In this document: in pieces, positions 56,620 through 64,000 of the stretch
Numbering within the stretch: position 1 is the first letter of the stretch
How the letters are laid out: every line of letters starts with the position of its first letter
Assembly: GCF_002632755.1 (NCBI RefSeq)
Contig: NZ_NJAK01000002.1
Span: 217,200-281,199 of the forward strand
DNA length: 64,000 bases
Source: Xenorhabdus ishibashii
GTDB lineage: Bacteria > Pseudomonadota > Gammaproteobacteria > Enterobacterales > Enterobacteriaceae
Direction: 5' to 3'
Made by a program: the position numbers and the translations under genes
The notes under the pieces: model-generated
The model's input: the letters and a program-made list of their open reading frames with translations, nothing else
Databases searched by the model: none
Told to the model about the DNA's origin: nothing

Positions 56620-57252
56620 ATGAATCAACAAAAACGGATTGAGATACTCACCCGTTTACGGGATAACAATCCACATCCAACTACTGAGCTGGTGTTTAGT
56701 TCCCCATTTGAGTTACTGATTTCCGTATTACTATCTGCGCAGGCTACCGATGTCAGTGTAAATAAGGCAACGGCAAAACTCTATCCTATTGCCAATACCC
56801 CGCAGGCGATCCTTAATTTGGGTGTTGATGGTTTAAAGGAGTATATAAAAACCATTGGGTTATATAACACTAAAGCTGAAAATGTGATCAAAACCTGCCG
56901 GATATTGCTGGAAAAACATCAGGGAGAAGTACCGGAAGATCGCGCAGCACTAGAAGCGTTACCTGGTGTTGGTCGAAAAACTGCTAATGTTGTTTTAAAT
57001 ACTGCTTTTGGTTGGCCAACCATCGCCGTTGATACACATATTTTTCGCGTCAGTAATCGAACTCAATTTGCACCAGGGAAGAATGTTGATGAAGTTGAGA
57101 GGAATTTATTGAAAGTTGTACCATCCGAATTCAAAGTTGATTGTCACCATTGGCTGATTCTGCATGGTCGCTATACCTGTATTGCTCGTAAGCCGCGCTG
57201 TGGCTCCTGTATTATTGAGGATCTTTGTGAATATACAGATAAAACCGAATAA
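56620..57252 (+). CDS. nth: endonuclease III
   Basis: 210 residues. LPGVGRKTANVVL is the helix-hairpin-helix with the catalytic Lys, AVDTHIFRVSNR holds the catalytic Asp, and C-x6-C-x2-C-x5-C near the end (CIARKPRCGSCIIEDLC) binds 4Fe-4S. It removes oxidised pyrimidines and nicks the abasic site. It is the last gene of the rsx transcript. Confidence 0.96.
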   Translation: MNQQKRIEILTRLRDNNPHPTTELVFSSPFELLISVLLSAQATDVSVNKATAKLYPIANTPQAILNLGVDGLKEYIKTIGLYNTKAENVIKTCRILLEKHQGEVPEDRAALEALPGVGRKTANVVLNTAFGWPTIAVDTHIFRVSNRTQFAPGKNVDEVERNLLKVVPSEFKVDCHHWLILHGRYTCIARKPRCGSCIIEDLCEYTDKTE

Positions 57253-57275
57253 TAAAAAATCTTAAATCTCCATTG

Positions 57276-57310
57276 GTCTGCCTCCTATTCAATCACTACA
57301 GGAGGCAGAC
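57276..57310. terminator. hairpin after nth
   Basis: Perfect 11-bp arms (57276-57286 and 57300-57310) with a 13-base loop, 23 bases after the nth stop. No T-run follows on the plus strand, so it may act as a transcript-end stabiliser. Confidence 0.6.
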
Positions 57311-57660
57311 TGAAAAACATATCATGACCATTCCTTTCCTATTGAAATTTATAAATAAATTAAGATAACTTTAATCCCTTGGTTGACTTGTTTTATTATT
57401 TGGGTGGTAGTTGTAATTCTATTTTGTAAATCCAAAAAGTATGTTGTAACTAAATGTCTTTATTAGACTGAATATAATTAATAACACTATCATATCAGTA
57501 GGTGAGTAAATAATTATTTCCTGTTTCGGAAAACGACTAATTTGTGGTCTTACATCGCAGTTTTTCCTGTTTTGATAAGATGTTACTTGCTCCATACTCT
57601 CGATTCGCGTAAAACTGTTGTCCAAAATTTTCGATAATAACTCCATATTCCCCAGATATT
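57311..57660. other. AT-rich region between nth and rnb with Ter site
   Basis: 350 bases without a credible gene. It contains the Ter site at 57438-57454 and presumably the rnb promoter. No dipeptide-permease gene (dtpA follows nth in E. coli) is present. Confidence 0.5.
57438..57454 (+). promoter_or_regulatory. second replication terminator site (Ter)
   Basis: The same AGTATGTTGTAACTAAA core as at 41432. Both sites share 22 identical bases and point the same way. It is 16,006 bases from the first and lies in the nth-rnb gap, away from tus. It should be a backup block for forks from low coordinates. Confidence 0.93.
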
Positions 57661-59598
57661 ATGTTTCAAAATAATCCGCTGCTTGCACAGCTAAAACAGC
57701 AACTTCACGCACAGACCCAGCGTGTAGAAGGTTTAGTCAAAGGAACTGAGAGAGGTTTTGGGTTTTTAGAAGTCGACGGCCAAAAAAGTTATTTCATTCC
57801 GCCTCCTCACATGAAGAAAGTAATGCACGGTGATCGGATTACCGCAGCTATTCACACAGACAAAGAGAAAGAAATTGCCGAACCTGAATCGCTGATTGAA
57901 CCCTTCCTGACCCGTTTTGTAGGAAAGGTGCAGAAGAAAGAAAATGACAACCGATTATGGATTATTCCTGATCACCCATTATTAAAAGATACTATCCCTT
58001 GCCGCCCGGCAAACCACGTTAACCATCCCTTTGAAAATGGTGATTGGGCCGTAGCTGAAATGCGACGGCATCCCCTGAAAGGAGATCGTGGTTTTCACGC
58101 TGAAATCACTGGCTATATTACACAAGGTGATGACCACTATGCACCGTGGTGGGTAACATTAACCCGCCATGAACTGGAACGTGAAGCGCCTGCAATGATA
58201 GATTGCCCGTTGGACGATAGTTCTATCGAACGCATCGATCTGACCGCTCTTGATTTTGTCACTATTGACAGCGCAACAACCGAAGATATGGATGATGCCC
58301 TGCACATCAGCAAAAATGATGATGGCAGCCTGAAACTTTCTATTGCCATTGCAGATCCCACTGCTTATATCAAAGCGGGCAGCGAACTGGACAAAATTGC
58401 CTACCAACGCAGTTTCACCAATTACCTGCCAGGTTTCAATATTCCAATGCTCCCTCGTGAGCTATCTGATGACCTATGTTCGCTGCGTCCTAATGTGCGC
58501 CGCCCTGCTCTGGTTTGTCAGGTTTCAATTCTCAAAGATGGTCAATTGGGCGATGATATTCAATTCTTCTCTGCTTGGGTTGAATCTAAATTTAAGCTGG
58601 TTTATGACGAAGTCTCTGACTGGTTAGAAGGCCAAGAAGGTTGGAAACCAGAATCAGACGCGGTGACTAACCAAATCACTCTCCTAAAAGAGATGTGTGA
58701 ACGTCGCAATAACTGGCGCCTGCAAAACGCGCTGGTTTTCAAGGAACGTCCAGATTATCGATTTATTCTTGATGAAGGTGGCAATGTTGTTGATATCGTT
58801 ATTGAACAACGTCGTTCGGCCAATCGAATTGTTGAAGAAGCCATGATCACAGCGAACTTATGTGCAGCTAAAATTCTGCACGATAAGTTAGGCTTTGGTA
58901 TTTATAATGTCCATACTGGCTTTGAACCTACTCAGATTGAACAAGTTATCGATGTTCTCAAGGAACATGGTATTGAAGCTAATGCTGATGCATTACTGAA
59001 ACTGGAAGGGTTCTGTGAATTGCGCCGTGAGATGGACAGACAACCAACCCAATTTCTGGATAGCCGAATCCGCCGTTTCCAAACTTTTGCTGAAATCAAA
59101 ACAGATCCAGGCCCACACTTTGGTTTAGGATTTAATGCTTACGCGACCTGGACATCCCCTATCCGTAAATACGGCGATATTATCAACCACCGTTTGTTAA
59201 AAGCGATTATCCACCAAGTGGAGACAGAAAAACCAACCGAAGATCTTTGCCTGCAATTGACCGAACGCCGTCGGGCTAACCGCATGGCAGAGCGTGATGT
59301 TGGTGATTGGCTCTATGCCCGTTTCCTGCAACCTCATGCTGGCACAGATAAAACATTCCCGGCAGAAATTATCGATATCACCCGCGGTGGCCTGCGAGTT
59401 CGACTGGTAGATAACGGTGCTATCGCTTTCGTCCCTGGGCCATTTTTGCATGCAGTTCGTGATGAACTTCAATGCAGTCAAGAAACAGGTTCCGTGTTGA
59501 TTAAAGGTGAAACTGTTCACCGCTTGAATGATATCATCAATATCCGTATCGAAGAGGTCAGAATGGAAACCCGCAATATTGTGGCACGTCCTGTATAG
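57661..59598 (+). CDS. rnb: exoribonuclease II
   Basis: 645 residues (644 in E. coli). Two cold-shock-like RNA-binding regions precede the RNB catalytic domain, with [14 protein letters not shown] supplying the active-site Asp residues, and end in an S1 domain ([19 protein letters not shown]). [20 protein letters not shown] is the conserved RNB C-terminal motif. It degrades single-stranded RNA 3' to 5'. It is a single gene with its own terminator. Confidence 0.96.
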   Translation: MFQNNPLLAQLKQQLHAQTQRVEGLVKGTERGFGFLEVDGQKSYFIPPPHMKKVMHGDRITAAIHTDKEKEIAEPESLIEPFLTRFVGKVQKKENDNRLWIIPDHPLLKDTIPCRPANHVNHPFENGDWAVAEMRRHPLKGDRGFHAEITGYITQGDDHYAPWWVTLTRHELEREAPAMIDCPLDDSSIERIDLTALDFVTIDSATTEDMDDALHISKNDDGSLKLSIAIADPTAYIKAGSELDKIAYQRSFTNYLPGFNIPMLPRELSDDLCSLRPNVRRPALVCQVSILKDGQLGDDIQFFSAWVESKFKLVYDEVSDWLEGQEGWKPESDAVTNQITLLKEMCERRNNWRLQNALVFKERPDYRFILDEGGNVVDIVIEQRRSANRIVEEAMITANLCAAKILHDKLGFGIYNVHTGFEPTQIEQVIDVLKEHGIEANADALLKLEGFCELRREMDRQPTQFLDSRIRRFQTFAEIKTDPGPHFGLGFNAYATWTSPIRKYGDIINHRLLKAIIHQVETEKPTEDLCLQLTERRRANRMAERDVGDWLYARFLQPHAGTDKTFPAEIIDITRGGLRVRLVDNGAIAFVPGPFLHAVRDELQCSQETGSVLIKGETVHRLNDIINIRIEEVRMETRNIVARPV

Positions 59599-59633
59599 AC
59601 ACCTCTTACAAGTTATTTCTATAAAATATCTCT

Positions 59634-59658
59634 GCCGCCATTTATGGCGGCATTTTTT
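59634..59658 (+). terminator. rho-independent terminator of rnb
   Basis: GCCGCCA (59634-59640) pairs with TGGCGGC (59645-59651), followed by a T-run (59653-59658). Confidence 0.9.
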
Positions 59659-59677
59659 GTGATAACAGTAATATGAA

Positions 59678-60121
59678 GTGACGCGCTTTGCCCGTACTAT
59701 TGGTGACAATTTTTTTCGCCTCGATCGTCATGAACCAGAATTAAATACCGCTATTCCAGGTGATGAGCGTGATACTTCCACACCTCAAGCTATGGCAAAA
59801 AGTTTATATAATTTAGTGTTAGGCGATGCCTTAGTTAAAACACAACGTGAACAATTAGCTGAATGGATAAAAGGCAATACAACTGGCGGCGCCAGCATTC
59901 GTGCGGGAGTACCCAAGGATTGGATTGTAGGAGATAAAACCGGTCGCTGCGATTATGGTACAACAAATGATATCGCGGTCATTTGGCCAGTACCCAACCG
60001 TGCACCATTAGTTTTGGTGGCTTATTTTACTCAGCCAGATAACAAAGAAGCCGGTTCTCGTCCTGACGTATTGGCAGCGGCTGCACGTATCGTGACTCAA
60101 AACAAGGGAAATAAGGAATAA
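59678..60121 (+). pseudogene. C-terminal remnant of a class A beta-lactamase
   Basis: 148 residues matching the second half of a class A beta-lactamase. [22 protein letters not shown] is the omega loop with the E-x-E-L-N (Glu166/Asn170) pair, and [17 protein letters not shown] the K-T-G motif. The Ser70-x-x-Lys and Ser-Asp-Asn motifs and the signal peptide are absent; the homology begins right after the rnb terminator. A whole enzyme would have about 290 residues. It cannot hydrolyse beta-lactams. No direct repeat was found at the junction. Confidence 0.88.
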
Positions 60122-60229
60122 ACATTCAGTCCTTCCTATATTGGCTAGCGTAACAGGCATTAATTCTATTGTTCAACTAACAAGCTATGCAATTTATTGG
60201 CAGCATAGCTTGTATATAACAAACTGAGC

Positions 60230-60556
60230 CTAGCCTCCAGCCAATTTTACCTTCATGCCTTTTGCTTCTAACAATTGCTTCAACAAGTCACGTTTATCGC
60301 CTTGAATTTCAATCTCACCCTCTTTGACAGAACCCCCGCAGCCACATTTTTTCTTCAATTCGGCTGCTAACTTAGCCAAAGTTTGGTCATCTGCATCTAT
60401 ACCCGTAATCACACAAACCCCTTTTCCTTTACGGCCACTGGTTTGGCGCTGGATACGTACAATACCATCACCTTTCGGGCGAGAAGGCTTTATTTTTTCT
60501 TCCTTCTGAATGCGTCCACCATCCGTCGAATAAACCAAACGAGAGTTATTATCCAT
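60230..60556 (-). CDS. yciH: SUI1-domain translation factor YciH
   Basis: 108 residues. [23 protein letters not shown] and [20 protein letters not shown] are the SUI1/eIF1 fold. It resembles eukaryotic eIF1 and discriminates against poor start sites in vitro. The start overlaps the pyrF stop by eight bases, so the two are translationally coupled, as in E. coli. Confidence 0.95.
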   Translation of the reverse strand: MDNNSRLVYSTDGGRIQKEEKIKPSRPKGDGIVRIQRQTSGRKGKGVCVITGIDADDQTLAKLAAELKKKCGCGGSVKEGEIEIQGDKRDLLKQLLEAKGMKVKLAGG

Positions 60557-61289
60557 GAATGACCCCGATAGATTGGTTAATTTGTTGTAGCGCCAATGCT
60601 GGATTTTCTGATCGGGTAATTGGACGCCCGATCACCATATAATCCACCCCAGCCTGTACCGCCTGAGGAGGTGTCATGATCCGACGCTGATCTCCCGCTT
60701 CTGTACCTTCAGGACGAATACCTGGGGTAACAAGCTGAAATGCTTGTCCACATACAGCTTTCAATTGCTGTGCTTCATGGGCTGAACAAACTACGCCATC
60801 TAAACCGCACTGCTTTGTCAATAATGCCAAACGCTCCGCATGTTGCGCTGGAGTCATATCAATGCCTGTACCTAATAAATCAGATTGCTCCATACTGGTC
60901 AACACTGTCACCGCAATCAACAAAGGCGCATCCTTACCGTAAGGCAGCAACGCTTCTTTAGCGGCTGTCATCATTCTTGCGCCACCACTTGCATGAACAT
61001 TAACCATCCACACGCCAAGTTCTGCCGCAGCAGCAACTGCCCTTGCCGTTGTATTGGGGATGTCGTGAAATTTAAGATCCAAAAATACATCAAAACCACG
61101 CTGATGCAGCGCCTGAACAAATTGTGGTCCATACAGTGTAAACATCTCTTTGCCCACTTTCAGACGACAGGATTGTGGATCAATCTTGTCGGCAAATGCC
61201 AGCGCGGCATCCTGATTATCATAATCCAATGCAACAATAACAGGCGAGTCAATCTGTTTATCTAAAGTTTGAACTGTGTGGGAGGTCAT
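60549..61289 (-). CDS. pyrF: orotidine-5'-phosphate decarboxylase
   Basis: 246 residues. [18 protein letters not shown] at the start and [14 protein letters not shown], with the catalytic D-x-K-x-x-D, are typical; the phosphate loop is VTPGIRPEG and VIGRPITRS. It performs the last step of UMP synthesis. AAAGGCCG precedes the ATG. It lies between lapB and yciH in the enteric order. Confidence 0.96.
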   Translation of the reverse strand: MTSHTVQTLDKQIDSPVIVALDYDNQDAALAFADKIDPQSCRLKVGKEMFTLYGPQFVQALHQRGFDVFLDLKFHDIPNTTARAVAAAAELGVWMVNVHASGGARMMTAAKEALLPYGKDAPLLIAVTVLTSMEQSDLLGTGIDMTPAQHAERLALLTKQCGLDGVVCSAHEAQQLKAVCGQAFQLVTPGIRPEGTEAGDQRRIMTPPQAVQAGVDYMVIGRPITRSENPALALQQINQSIGVIHG

Positions 61290-61360
61290 TTTTCGGCCTT
61301 TTGATTTACTAATTAACTGAATTACTTATAAACTTTAATCACTAATGAATAGCAGCATAT

Positions 61361-61375
61361 AGTGACAGTGTCACT
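61361..61375. repeat. 15-bp perfect palindrome at the end of lapB
   Basis: AGTGACAGTGTCACT is self-complementary around a central G and overlaps the lapB stop. It resembles the one at 5160-5174. Confidence 0.35.
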
Positions 61376-62540
61376 GGCCATCCAGCCCTCGGATCGGTTT
61401 AACAGAGTCCCAAGAACGACATGATGGACAATGCCAATATAACGAGCGGGAAGTGAAGCCACATTTATGGCATCGATAATCAGGTTTTGTACGGATTTGC
61501 TCACCTACCATATTGCGCAAAAGAATCAGGCTCTCTTTAGCCCGCCCTTCTTCTGCTTCTGCCATGTGGTAATCCATCAGACGGTAAAATAATCTCATTG
61601 TTGGATGGTGTTCCAACTGACGATTAATGAAGTTTTGGGCAAATTCACGCCCTTCTTTCTTCTCAAGAATATCGGCCATATGAAGCTCAGCGATCGCACC
61701 ACAATTTTCTTCAACACAACGCAGCACAAAAACTTGCCATTCGTCTGGTTGAGACAGGTATTGATAACACTCTTGCAACATTGGCAAAGATTCACTGACC
61801 AGTTGTTTATCCTGATCGAGGATACGTTTCAACGCATTGGTTGCTTTAAGATATTCCCCTTGAGCCATGTAAATACGGCCAAACATAATAGAGGCACGAG
61901 CACAGTTTTTATCCGCCTGAGACGCTTTATTCAAATAACCAATCGCATCAGTAAAATCATCATCGCCCATACATTGCAAAGCCAGCTCACAATAGAAATG
62001 AGCGATCTCTTCCCGAAAATGGTGTTTACCCAATTTTACGAGTTTTTCAGCGGTGTCAATGGCTTTATTCCAGTCACTAATTGACTGATAAATGGTTAGC
62101 AAGGAGTTGAAGGCATTTTCACGGAAATCAGTTTCGTCAATTAACTGAACAAACATACTTTCTGCTCGATCATAGACTCCGGCAGCCATATAATCTTGCC
62201 CAAGCTGTTGGATCGCAAGCAAACGTTGTTCAAATGTCAGGGAAGCACTTTCCATCAAAGACTGGTGAATACGGATAGCTCTTTCCACTTCGCCACGGGA
62301 ACGGAAGAGATTTCCCAATGTCAGATGAGCCTCAAATGCAGAACTATCTTCTTTCAGCATATCAAGAAATAAATCTACCGCCTTATCCTGCTGATTGGAA
62401 AGCAAAAAATTAACACCATCAACATACTCACGCGAAAGGCGGTCAGCCGATTGTTGCTTATCTTGTTGAGCACTTCTGCGCCCCATATACCAGCCATAGG
62501 CGGCAGCAATGGGAAGCAACAGAAACAACAGCTCTAACAT
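61371..62540 (-). CDS. lapB: lipopolysaccharide assembly protein B (YciM)
   Basis: 389 residues: one N-terminal membrane anchor (LELLFLLLPIAAAYGWYMG), a cytoplasmic stack of TPR repeats, and a C-terminal rubredoxin-like metal site (CHKCGF...CPSCRSW). LapB brings LpxC to the protease FtsH and so limits LPS synthesis. It follows lapA by six bases on the same strand. Confidence 0.95.
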   Translation of the reverse strand: MLELLFLLLPIAAAYGWYMGRRSAQQDKQQSADRLSREYVDGVNFLLSNQQDKAVDLFLDMLKEDSSAFEAHLTLGNLFRSRGEVERAIRIHQSLMESASLTFEQRLLAIQQLGQDYMAAGVYDRAESMFVQLIDETDFRENAFNSLLTIYQSISDWNKAIDTAEKLVKLGKHHFREEIAHFYCELALQCMGDDDFTDAIGYLNKASQADKNCARASIMFGRIYMAQGEYLKATNALKRILDQDKQLVSESLPMLQECYQYLSQPDEWQVFVLRCVEENCGAIAELHMADILEKKEGREFAQNFINRQLEHHPTMRLFYRLMDYHMAEAEEGRAKESLILLRNMVGEQIRTKPDYRCHKCGFTSRSLYWHCPSCRSWDSVKPIRGLDGQ

Positions 62541-62546
62541 GAAGAA

Positions 62547-62861
62547 TTATTCCTTGTTTAAGGCTACGGTAGATACGACTTTTTTGGCTGATTCAGATGG
62601 CTGCCCCACTTGAGTTTCCAGTCGCTTGATTTTACGTTTCACATGTCGCAAAGAAATACAGGCACGTAAGTAAAAAACCCCACAAACTCCCCAACCGAGG
62701 ATAAAGCCAACAGCAAACAACGCAGCCAGCAATGTGGATACAGAGTAATGACCCTTAGCAATCAAATAATTGAACGTCACTATCTGATTATTATTTGCTC
62801 CCAGTGTTACTGAGATAACAAAAACAACCAGTGCCAGTAATAAGATCAGAAAATATTTCAC
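62547..62861 (-). CDS. lapA: lipopolysaccharide assembly protein A (YciS)
   Basis: 104 residues with two membrane helices (ILLLALVVFVISVTLGA and LLAALFAVGFILGWGVC) and a charged C-terminal tail, typical of LapA/YciS. It acts with LapB in LPS assembly. It is the first gene of the lapA-lapB-pyrF-yciH run. Confidence 0.92.
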   Translation of the reverse strand: MKYFLILLLALVVFVISVTLGANNNQIVTFNYLIAKGHYSVSTLLAALFAVGFILGWGVCGVFYLRACISLRHVKRKIKRLETQVGQPSESAKKVVSTVALNKE

Positions 62862-63213
62862 ATTTCTTCCTGTTATCTATCGTTGCTGATTGATTATGTC
62901 AAATAACAGACATAGTGGCGTGCTAAATTAGCATTTCTCGTCTACGTAAAGGAAGCAATTTATTGCAACAAACGTTGATTTTCCTCTTTTTACCATAAAT
63001 ACATCTGCAAAAATCTGCCTATAGTTTAGCATGTTAATATATTTATTATTAAAGAACCTGGCGCTTTATATTCATGCGTATTAATAATTTCTGTTACAAT
63101 GCGCTGGTGTGTATGCGTTGTAATCAGAGAAAATTTTTTTGCGTAGTTTTAGCTGATTTCTCAACCGGTATTGTTCTGAGTATCGCAATATTTATAACGA
63201 GTTAAATCAACAT
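62862..63213. promoter_or_regulatory. divergent promoter region of lapA and ribA
   Basis: 352 AT-rich bases without a gene. In E. coli pgpB lies here; it is absent. It must hold the promoters of the lap operon and ribA, but no operator stands out. Confidence 0.5.
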
Positions 63214-63822
63214 ATGAATACAAAAATACAGCTAAAACGAGTAGCTGAAGCAAAATTACCTACGCCATGGGGCGAGTTTTTAATGATTGGATTTGAAGAA
63301 ATCAAAACAGGCCGCGATCATGTTGCCCTTGTTTTCGGTGATATTTCTGGTGATGAACCTGTACTATCGCGTATCCATTCTGAATGCCTCACTGGTGATG
63401 CTTTATTCAGCCTAAGATGCGATTGTGGTTTCCAGTTAGAGGCGGCGCTTTCGCAAATTAGTCAGGAAGGCCGTGGCATTCTGCTCTATCACCGCCAAGA
63501 AGGCCGCAATATTGGCCTGCTGAATAAAATTCGTGCCTATGCTTTACAAGATCAAGGTATTGATACTGTTGAGGCTAACCACCAATTAGGTTTTGCTGCC
63601 GATGAAAGAGATTTCACCCTGTGCTCAGACATGTATAAGCTTTTGAATATTAATTCTGTTCGTCTTCTTACTAACAACCCTAAAAAAGTTGAAATCATGA
63701 TAGAAGCGGGTATTAATATCATCGAACGTGTCCCATTGATTGTAGGGCGCAACCCTCAAAATGCTCACTATTTGGATACCAAAGCCAGCCGAATGGGTCA
63801 TATGCTGTTCAAATCAAGCTAA
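63214..63822 (+). CDS. ribA: GTP cyclohydrolase II
   Basis: 202 residues. [17 protein letters not shown] supplies the three zinc-binding Cys, and [15 protein letters not shown] the GTP-binding and catalytic region. It makes the first intermediate of riboflavin. Its length is close to the E. coli enzyme's. No riboswitch is evident upstream. Confidence 0.96.
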   Translation: MNTKIQLKRVAEAKLPTPWGEFLMIGFEEIKTGRDHVALVFGDISGDEPVLSRIHSECLTGDALFSLRCDCGFQLEAALSQISQEGRGILLYHRQEGRNIGLLNKIRAYALQDQGIDTVEANHQLGFAADERDFTLCSDMYKLLNINSVRLLTNNPKKVEIMIEAGINIIERVPLIVGRNPQNAHYLDTKASRMGHMLFKSS

Positions 63823-63853
63823 AATTTTTTCAATTCATTTCTAAAAAATATGA

Positions 63854-63883
63854 AAAAACTGCGTCGGTGTGGGCGCAGTTTTT
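63854..63883. terminator. bidirectional terminator between ribA and acnA
   Basis: AAAAACTGCG (63854-63863) pairs with CGCAGTTTTT (63874-63883). It lies between convergent ribA and acnA. Confidence 0.88.
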
Positions 63884-63919
63884 ATTTCTAAATGTGATTC
63901 CTTTTATTGATATTTCTTA

Positions 63920-64000
63920 TTATTTCAACATATTACGAATCACATAATGTAAAATACCATCATGATAGAAGTAAGCCAGTTCTGTTCCTGTATCAATGCG
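63920..64000 (-). CDS. acnA: aconitate hydratase A, C-terminal end only
   Basis: The last 26 codons and stop read RIDTGTELAYFY, HDGILHYVIRNMLK, matching the end of E. coli AcnA. The rest lies beyond the window. Its position after ribA, convergent, is as in E. coli. Confidence 0.88.
   Translation of the reverse strand, partial: RIDTGTELAYFYHDGILHYVIRNMLK

Noticed and set aside
61290..61370. A small gene between pyrF and lapB
   Set aside because: Only 80 bases, AT-rich, without start or ribosome site.

Overview
This 64 kb window is a piece of the chromosome of an enteric gammaproteobacterium. Its core genes follow the E. coli terminus-region map: ydfG, ynfB, ynfD, the ynfK-type bioD, ynfL, ynfM, tus, fumC, manA, ydgA, add, ydgJ, ydgK, rsxABCDGE, nth, rnb, then yciH, pyrF, lapB, lapA, ribA and the end of acnA. 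The DNA is AT-rich, and core blocks alternate with accessory genes and broken genes. This fits the Morganellaceae, and Photorhabdus or Xenorhabdus is my best guess (inference; no ribosomal RNA gene is present to confirm it). A tus gene with a Ter site in its promoter, plus a second Ter site 16 kb further on, places the window in the replication terminus.

Layout. (1) 1-2.5 kb: an accessory cassette of a 2-oxoglutarate dioxygenase (cut by the window edge), a DUF5131/spore-lyase-like cysteine protein and a shortened RlmN/Cfr-like radical SAM enzyme. It meets a convergent SAM methyltransferase. This is the least explained part of the window. (2) 3.4-7.3 kb: a divergent LysE-type exporter and LysR regulator, then an MFS transporter gene cut by an IS630-family element. 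(3) 7.5-21.7 kb: a subtilisin autotransporter, a GNAT acetyltransferase, an FMN reductase, a truncated EamA transporter beside a MarR regulator with a 26-bp perfect palindrome, a copper-type TonB receptor with a DUF2946 protein, an ASCH protein, an MFS/LysR pair, an old yellow enzyme and a beta-lactamase-fold hydrolase. (4) 21.7-26.5 kb: a minimal 4.0 kb Tn3-family transposon splitting a transglutaminase-like gene. (5) 26.5-35.3 kb: an AraC regulator, yaiI, and a seven-gene minus-strand operon for amine (putrescine/GABA) catabolism with its own GntR regulator and a soluble Cache sensor.

(6) 35.7-64 kb: mostly core genes. These cover redox balance (Rsx electron-transfer complex), base-excision repair (Nth), RNA decay (RNase II), central carbon and sugar-phosphate metabolism (FumC, ManA), purine salvage (Add), pyrimidine synthesis (PyrF), LPS control (LapA/LapB) and riboflavin synthesis (RibA). 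Within them are a 117-bp in-frame tandem repeat in rsxC and a decayed class A beta-lactamase gene just after rnb.

The accessory part shows recent gene loss. Two insertions (IS630, Tn3) each remove cleanly on paper to restore one reading frame, and four other genes or fragments (EamA, an MFS stub, bla, the MFS C-terminus) are remnants. Several regulators sit next to the genes they probably control (LysR/LysE, MarR/EamA, GntR/amine operon, Ter/tus). I saw no tRNA, rRNA or CRISPR array.
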